Assembly (NCBI GenBank): GCA_030636065.1
Contig: DAOVXR010000026.1
Coordinates: forward strand, 1 to 11,504
Source of the DNA: Sedimentisphaerales bacterium
GTDB taxonomy: Bacteria; Planctomycetota; Phycisphaerae; Sedimentisphaerales; SM23-30
DNA length: 11,504 nucleotides
Direction of reading: 5' to 3'
The position numbers were made by a program, and so were the translations under genes. The notes under the pieces were generated by a model, which was given only the letters and a program-made list of their open reading frames with translations, ran no database searches and was not told the DNA's origin. Position 1 is the stretch's first letter. Every line of letters starts with the position of its first letter. Positions 7,384 through 11,504 of the stretch are shown here, piece after piece.

Positions 7384-8382
7384 CTAATGGGCATCGCTTT
7401 GGGGCTGGGTCGCAAGCTCCAGTGGTCCGGGGATAGGTTTTTCTTCAACCGCTATCATCAAAGCAAGGTCCCGCGAAAATTGGATCGCCCCGGTACGGTT
7501 CAGATGGCATCCGTCAAGTGAATCATACCGAAACTGATCGACGTTCAGCCATTTGCCGCCGGCCTTTTCAAGCACGGCGACAAATTTCTGTTCCACAAAA
7601 CCACCATGTGAGTTCTCAATTTCGACCATCTCCCTGATCGTTGGTGGACGAAAGGCATAAACCCTGATACCACGTTGACGCCAAAGAGTTATACGATGCA
7701 AAAGATCGGCGACAATTCGGGGTGAAACCGGATTATTATCGAATATGTTCACAGCGTCCTGCAGATAACAGTTGAAATCCCGCAGGGGCGGTACATAGTA
7801 GGCCGAGGCCCAGCCGTCAGGAAACGATCTGTGGTATTTTCGCCGCCGATCAGGCGGGGCAAACATGCCTCCGAACAGTTCGTTGAATTTTAGTGGTTCC
7901 GTGAACCGTAGTAGCTTGTTAAGCGACCGTGCAATGGTAACTGAACAATAAGAATAACTCTGCCGGGCCTGTAGGAAACTGTTTCGAGCAGCCATCGTCT
8001 CGGTGAGCGATTGAGGAGAGATTCCGAGAATAATCATTTTATTCGTGCTGTGGGGATCAAGAACTTCTTCTATCGCGGTTAGATACTCGCCGGAATAACC
8101 GTTTCCGCCAAAAGCGTAATTCACAATTCGTAACCCCTGAAGAGATTGTTTCATTTGTCCAGGCGAGACGCCATTGCCCGTGCGTGAATCACCCGTTACG
8201 ACTACGTCCGCACAACCTGTCCAACCATACTTTATCACCAGCGGCCCGCTGTTATCGCCAAGACGAGTACCTCCGAGCAGTAGTACCATCACTCCGACAA
8301 GACACAAAGTACAGGCTACTCGGTCACGGAATAAAACACGTAGTAATTTGCGAAATCGGGATTTATTATTGTTTGTCTGCAT
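7384..8382 (-). CDS. SGNH-hydrolase-like protein, partner of MBOAT acyltransferase
   Basis: A 332-residue membrane-anchored protein. A basic N-terminus (residues 1-21) is followed by one hydrophobic segment (about 22-38), which places the rest outside the cytoplasmic membrane. The SGNH features are GDSRTGNG, with G64-D65-S66 as block I and S66 the likely nucleophile, GGNGY (92-96) as a possible oxyanion Asn, and DGCHLNRTG with D290 and H293 completing a Ser-His-Asp triad. This matches the periplasmic acetyl-transfer partners of MBOAT proteins, such as AlgX/AlgJ-like, PatB-like or DltD-like proteins, rather than a free lipase. The ATG at 8382 is chosen over an upstream GTG at 8445 because the extra 21 residues lie inside the 3' end of the MBOAT gene and would precede the basic anchor region. 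No Shine-Dalgarno site is seen, which suggests translational coupling across the 11-bp gap. Confidence 0.8.
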   Translation of the reverse strand: MQTNNNKSRFRKLLRVLFRDRVACTLCLVGVMVLLLGGTRLGDNSGPLVIKYGWTGCADVVVTGDSRTGNGVSPGQMKQSLQGLRIVNYAFGGNGYSGEYLTAIEEVLDPHSTNKMIILGISPQSLTETMAARNSFLQARQSYSYCSVTIARSLNKLLRFTEPLKFNELFGGMFAPPDRRRKYHRSFPDGWASAYYVPPLRDFNCYLQDAVNIFDNNPVSPRIVADLLHRITLWRQRGIRVYAFRPPTIREMVEIENSHGGFVEQKFVAVLEKAGGKWLNVDQFRYDSLDGCHLNRTGAIQFSRDLALMIAVEEKPIPGPLELATQPQSDAH

Positions 8383-8393
8383 AATATAAACGA

Positions 8394-9830
8394 CTAAAAT
8401 CGAAAATAGATAAATGTACTGCCCGGCCCACGCATAAAAATACACGTTGTTAATATAAACGCCACAGCAATTGGCTGAGCAATACGCGATATACGAATAC
8501 CACTTCGGGGCAGACGGATGTCGTCCCAGGGCAGGCGGTCAAGCCCGACATAAAAATACAATTCACTTATAATCATAATCGCCATACAAAGTAAGCTCTT
8601 GGCGCCCAATTGCTCTGCAATCCAATTACTCTGGCCAGCGGTAAAACTGAACATCGTCCGCAGGATAGCGACGGCCTGCCCGAACGATTCCGCCCGAAAA
8701 AACACCCAGCCGATCAGAACCAGTCCGAATACCAACATTGTCGCTATATGTCTGCCGAACCGCACTCTGCCAAGTCTCCGCGGCCAATCCGTCAGTCGTT
8801 CGAGAGATAAAATAGCCCCGTGCCAGCCACCCCAGATCAAAAAGTTCCAGGCCGCCCCGTGCCACAGACCACTGAGCAACATAGTTATCCACATATTCCA
8901 CTCTGCCCGGCCCCTGCAGCAACGCGAGCCTCCTAAGGGAATATAAACATAATCCTGAAACCATCTGGACAGCGAAATGTGCCAGCGGCCCCAGAAGTCT
9001 CGCAGACTCCCTGCCAGATACGGATGGTTGAAGTTCACAGGGAAATCATAGCCCATCCATTTGGCCAACCCACGGGCGATATCACTATAGCCGCTGAAAT
9101 CACAATAAATCTGCAAAGCGAACATAGTAATAATCATCCACCAATAAGCGCTGACGGGCGATAGGGTATTATCGCTGAAGGCCAGGTTGACAATTGGTGC
9201 CAAGCTGTCAGCGATTACCATTTTCTTAAAATAGCCCCACGCAATCAGACACAGGGCGTCCCAGCGATGTTGCTCAGTCGTACTGTGGGCGTTCTCGAGT
9301 TGGGGCAGCAGGTCTTTAGCCCGCACAATCGGCCCGGCCACCAGTTGCGGAAACATCGCAAGATAAGCGAAAAAATGAAGGGGGTTCCGTGTCGGCTTCA
9401 GTTGGCCGCGGTACACATCAACAGTGTAGCTGAGCGACTGGAAGGTGTAAAAACTGATTCCGATAGGTAGAATTAAGCCCGCATGGTGAATATTACAATC
9501 AATCCCGCAAATCTCGAACAACCAGTTGACGTTCTCTATGCAGAAATCAAGATACTTGAACACAGCCAGCGAACCAATATTGCCGACAATCGAGCCGACC
9601 AGCATAACCTTGCGGAGCCGATGGAATCGCACCATTATCAGTGCGGCCAGAAAATCGATCAGGCCGCTGGCCAGAATCAGAAACAGAAAACGCCAGTCCC
9701 ACCAGCCGTAAAACACACTGGAAGCGACAACAAGATAGCCCCATCGCAGATTTTTCCGCTGCCTCAACAACGGCCAAAGGCAGAAAAACAACACAATAAA
9801 CAGGACAAAATCCAATGAGTTGAAAAGCAT
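8394..9830 (-). CDS. MBOAT-family O-acyltransferase (AlgI/PatA-like)
   Basis: A polytopic membrane enzyme that passes acetyl groups from the cytoplasmic side to an exported polysaccharide or wall polymer. From the ATG at 9830 it has 478 residues, the usual AlgI-family length, and opens with the family-typical MLFNSLDFVLF. Motifs seen are PQLVAGPIVRAKD (161-173), QIYCDFSGYSDIARGLAKWMG (240-260), FWGRWHISLSRWFQDYVYIP (279-298) and LWHGAAWNFLIWGGWHG (322-338), with H324 as the expected catalytic histidine. About 11-12 hydrophobic segments are visible. The frame remains open to 9929, but that 33-residue extension is written by intergenic palindromes, so it is not taken as coding. The gene lies 11 bp before the SGNH gene, forming an O-acetylation pair. 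The polymer target cannot be told from this window, and no alginate genes are present. Confidence 0.93.
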   Translation of the reverse strand: MLFNSLDFVLFIVLFFCLWPLLRQRKNLRWGYLVVASSVFYGWWDWRFLFLILASGLIDFLAALIMVRFHRLRKVMLVGSIVGNIGSLAVFKYLDFCIENVNWLFEICGIDCNIHHAGLILPIGISFYTFQSLSYTVDVYRGQLKPTRNPLHFFAYLAMFPQLVAGPIVRAKDLLPQLENAHSTTEQHRWDALCLIAWGYFKKMVIADSLAPIVNLAFSDNTLSPVSAYWWMIITMFALQIYCDFSGYSDIARGLAKWMGYDFPVNFNHPYLAGSLRDFWGRWHISLSRWFQDYVYIPLGGSRCCRGRAEWNMWITMLLSGLWHGAAWNFLIWGGWHGAILSLERLTDWPRRLGRVRFGRHIATMLVFGLVLIGWVFFRAESFGQAVAILRTMFSFTAGQSNWIAEQLGAKSLLCMAIMIISELYFYVGLDRLPWDDIRLPRSGIRISRIAQPIAVAFILTTCIFMRGPGSTFIYFRF

Positions 9831-9843
9831 ATCAAACCAGTTT

Positions 9844-9868
9844 TGTAGGATGGGCTTTAGCCCATGCT
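9844..9868. repeat. Dispersed palindromic element, copy 1
   Basis: TGTAGG followed by the palindrome ATGGGCT/AGCCCAT (9850-9865) and then GCTG. It shares its head (TGTAGG) and its GGGC..GCCC arms with the element at 10110-10131, which marks a family of short mobile or REP-like palindromes. It lies just upstream of the MBOAT start codon, within the 5' leader. Confidence 0.6.
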
Positions 9869-9894
9869 GATTATTGAAAAACATATCTGTTCGG

Positions 9895-9917
9895 GGTGGC
9901 AGCCAACCAACGCCACC
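9895..9917. repeat. Inverted repeat in the MBOAT leader
   Basis: GGTGGC (9895-9900) and GCCACC (9912-9917) form a 6-bp stem around an 11-nt loop, 65 bp upstream of the MBOAT start codon. In a leader transcript this would be the first hairpin, with the element at 9850-9865 the second. It could act as an operator or RNA structure, or be incidental. Confidence 0.3.
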
Positions 9918-10006
9918 AATAAATACCATAAACCTGCGGCTCTGCCGATAGCTACCGACCTTTACTTATCGGCTATTTGCCACCTAACAGTCAAAAACTC
10001 TCGAGT

Positions 10007-10024
10007 GTTACCGAAATACGTAAC
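10007..10024. promoter_or_regulatory. Short inverted repeat in the divergent intergenic region
   Basis: GTTAC (10007-10011) and GTAAC (10020-10024) form a 5-bp inverted repeat with an 8-nt spacer, near the middle of the gap between the divergent MBOAT and sppA transcription units. This is a plausible binding site for a dimeric regulator, but the short arms make chance occurrence likely. No clear promoter hexamers for either direction were identified in the gap. Confidence 0.15.
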
Positions 10025-10048
10025 CTTTCACGGGTTCTTATTCTTGTT

Positions 10049-10104
10049 AGCCCCTGCTGTCAAGCGGGGGTTCCTTACCAGCCCCCGATGTGAAATCGGG
10101 GGCT
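10049..10104. repeat. Tandem pair of GC-rich hairpins
   Basis: Two related hairpins stand about 30 bp apart. The first has arms AGCCCCTGCT and AGCGGGGGTT (10049-10058, 10063-10072), pairing over 10 positions with two G-U pairs. The second has perfect 10-bp arms AGCCCCCGAT and ATCGGGGGCT (10080-10089, 10095-10104). Both begin AGCCCC and end GGGGG-Y-T. No plus-strand gene precedes them, so they are not ordinary terminators. They look like copies of one intergenic repeat family. Confidence 0.6.
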
Positions 10105-10109
10105 TCTTC

Positions 10110-10131
10110 TGTAGGGCGGGCCGTGCCCGCC
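10110..10131. repeat. Dispersed palindromic element, copy 2
   Basis: TGTAGG overlaps the first arm of a perfect 7-bp stem GGCGGGC/GCCCGCC (10115-10121, 10125-10131) with a 3-nt loop. It has the same architecture as the element at 9844-9868 but a different stem sequence. The compensating differences in the two arms suggest that the structure, not the exact sequence, is kept. A smaller hairpin GCCC/GGGC with loop AAAAA follows at 10143-10155. Confidence 0.6.
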
Positions 10132-10195
10132 ATTTACCTAAAGCCCAAAAAGGGCGAAAAAAACAACCTGTAAAAAACTATGAACGATAACAAAA

Positions 10196-10405
10196 ATGGC
10201 TTTGTTTCGTAAAACAACCTGGCGGACCCCACTATTTCGAGGTGTAGAGGCTGTTTTTGCAATATTTTTCGGACTTTTGGCGGTTGCGATGGCTACTATC
10301 ATATTGACTATGCTCATACAAAACTTTACGATGAACGTACCTGATGGGCATAATACCTATCAAAAACATACAATGAACAACAGGAGAAAATTTCATGTTC
10401 GATAA
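10196..10405 (+). CDS. Small predicted single-pass membrane protein upstream of sppA
   Basis: A 69-residue frame. A basic N-terminus (MALFRKTTWRTPLFRG) is followed by a clear hydrophobic segment at residues 17-43 (VEAVFAIFFGLLAVAMATII and beyond), then a polar tail. The tail overlaps the sppA start by 11 bp (10395-10405), and the sppA ribosome binding site lies inside this frame, an arrangement typical of translational coupling. No Shine-Dalgarno site precedes its own ATG. Another ATG at 10180 opens a different frame that stops after ten codons. No family is recognised. The membrane segment and the overlap argue for a real gene, while the odd polar tail and lack of a ribosome binding site argue against. 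Confidence 0.45.
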   Translation: MALFRKTTWRTPLFRGVEAVFAIFFGLLAVAMATIILTMLIQNFTMNVPDGHNTYQKHTMNNRRKFHVR

Positions 10406-11504
10406 CCTGAAATACACATCGGCCCTGAGAACAGCCGTAATACTCGGACTCGTAACAGTTTTTGGCCCCACTGCCCTGCCTGCCTATGGGACATCGGCAG
10501 AGGTACAGGTAGAAACAGACCCCTGTGTTACAAGTAAAACACCCACCTCAATTGTGGTACTGCAGGTCAGCGGCTATTTCACCGAAAAACCGGGGGCTAA
10601 TTTCCTTGCTCTCTCGAACGAGCCGGCTAACAATATCCGCCGCTTCAGCGAGACATTGTCCCGGGCGGCAGACGACGATAATATCAAGGCAATCGTACTC
10701 AACATAGAACAGCCGCTGTTAAGCTGGGCACAGGTTGATGAACTTCGCCGTAATATCAAACACCTGCGCAATTCAGGGAAAAAAACTTATGCCTACGTCG
10801 AAACTCTGAGCCAGAGAGATTATTTGCTGGCATGCGCATGCGATGAAATAATCATAACCCCGACCGGAACAGTTCTTGTGGTCGGGTTGGCCGGGGAGGC
10901 GGTTTATTTCAAGAATCTGCTCGACAAGGTCGGCGTGAAAGCCGATTTCATGCAAATGGGCCGTTTCAAGTCGGCAGCGGAAAGCCTTACCCGTACAGGT
11001 CCGTCCGAGGCCGAACTGTCGCAAATTAACCGTTTGTTCGATTCGCTCCACGAGCATCTGCTCGACTCAATAGCTGCTTCGCGGAAAATGAAGCCTGAAC
11101 AGGTAGCGAAAATCATAGACGAAGGCCCCTTTACCGCCGAGGAAGCCAAACAAGTCGGCCTGATCGATCAGATTATGTACCGCCCGGAATTATTACAGTA
11201 TCTGGAAGGACAAACCACTGGTGAGGTACAATTGGTACTTAACTACCAGAAGAGTGATCGAAGTAAAATTAATCTTGATAATCCTTTCGCGTTTATGACC
11301 ATAATGCAGGAGATATTTTCCGGACCAAAAGAACCGACCGGAGATGTTATCGCGGTAGTATATGTGGACGGGCCGATCACCCTGGGCCAAAGCCGCGACG
11401 GCTGGGCAGACGGAACAGTAGGCGCGCGGACGGTTCGCATGGCATTAAGTGAGGCAGGAAATGACGACAATGTCAAGGCAATCGTAGTAAGGATCGATTC
11501 ACCC
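10395..11504 (+). CDS. sppA: Signal peptide peptidase SppA, S49 family, 3' end outside window
   Basis: A membrane-associated Ser/Lys protease that degrades signal peptides left after protein export. The first 370 codons are present and the frame is open at the window edge. AGGAG (10382-10386) lies 8 nt before the ATG. Residues 1-32 form a signal peptide or anchor (hydrophobic 14-30). The length and domain order fit the duplicated 67K type. The N-terminal S49 half shows IVVLQVSGYF (about 53-62), IKAIVLNIEQP, YLLACACDEIIITPTGTV, GLAGEAVYFKNLLDKVGV and MGRFKSAAE, in which K192 is the expected catalytic lysine. The second half begins at about residue 315 with DVIAVVYVDGPI and reaches VKAIVVRIDSP. 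The catalytic serine of this family lies in the part beyond the edge, so activity cannot be confirmed here. It is co-transcribed with the small membrane protein in front. Confidence 0.93.
   Translation, partial: MFDNLKYTSALRTAVILGLVTVFGPTALPAYGTSAEVQVETDPCVTSKTPTSIVVLQVSGYFTEKPGANFLALSNEPANNIRRFSETLSRAADDDNIKAIVLNIEQPLLSWAQVDELRRNIKHLRNSGKKTYAYVETLSQRDYLLACACDEIIITPTGTVLVVGLAGEAVYFKNLLDKVGVKADFMQMGRFKSAAESLTRTGPSEAELSQINRLFDSLHEHLLDSIAASRKMKPEQVAKIIDEGPFTAEEAKQVGLIDQIMYRPELLQYLEGQTTGEVQLVLNYQKSDRSKINLDNPFAFMTIMQEIFSGPKEPTGDVIAVVYVDGPITLGQSRDGWADGTVGARTVRMALSEAGNDDNVKAIVVRIDSP

Noticed and set aside
8383..8445. Upstream GTG start for the SGNH protein
   Set aside because: The added residues lie within the 3' end of the MBOAT gene; the ATG at 8382 gives the normal basic-then-hydrophobic N-terminus.
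10080..10110. Plus-strand intrinsic terminator
   Set aside because: The stem is strong but the following sequence is TCTTCT rather than a T-run, and no plus-strand gene lies upstream in the window.
9864..10190. Plus-strand 108-codon frame in the divergent gap
   Set aside because: It runs through the palindromic repeats and reads as repeat-derived, low-plausibility protein.

Overview
The window most resembles a chromosomal segment of a planctomycete of the Phycisphaerae / Sedimentisphaerales type. This is inferred from content, not from a search. The signs are a secreted protein ending in a dockerin-like calcium-binding module and rich in Asp-Pro-Cys/Asn triplets, a neighbouring short PEP-CTERM protein, a MBOAT O-acyltransferase with an SGNH partner, a duplicated-type SppA, and short palindromic elements of the 'TGTAGG..GGGC..GCCC' kind between genes. 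Base composition is moderate, and Shine-Dalgarno sites are clear in front of most genes but absent before the MBOAT and SGNH genes.

Layout, left to right. Positions 1-222 hold a rho-independent terminator and a doubtful 39-codon reading frame. Positions 223-3708 are a two-gene minus-strand unit: a PEP-CTERM protein (3708 to 3127), then, 48 bp downstream, a 951-residue secreted multidomain protein (beta-propeller, DUF11-like domain, parallel beta-helix, dockerin, charged helical tail). Positions 3709-4521 contain no convincing gene. They hold several small hairpins and an array of 16 strongly diverged units of about 21 bp (4171-4503). The array lies directly behind a 204-residue protein with a helical N-terminal half and a fibronectin type III domain (5136 to 4522).

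Upstream of that, still on the minus strand, are acetyl-CoA synthetase (acs, 7207 to 5252), an SGNH-hydrolase-like membrane-anchored protein (8382 to 7384) and a MBOAT O-acyltransferase (9830 to 8394). The last two are 11 bp apart and form an AlgI/AlgX-like polysaccharide O-acetylation pair. The divergent region 9831-10195 is packed with palindromes. On the plus strand a small predicted membrane protein (10196-10405) overlaps by 11 bp the start of an S49 signal peptide peptidase (sppA), which runs off the right edge.

How the genes fit together: the MBOAT/SGNH pair would move acetyl groups onto an exported polymer, and the neighbouring Acs makes acetyl-CoA from acetate, though Acs has its own leader and may be only a neighbour. 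The PEP-CTERM and dockerin proteins are secreted or surface proteins. The least explained parts are the 21-bp array with its adjacent FN3 gene, and the palindrome cluster between the MBOAT gene and sppA.
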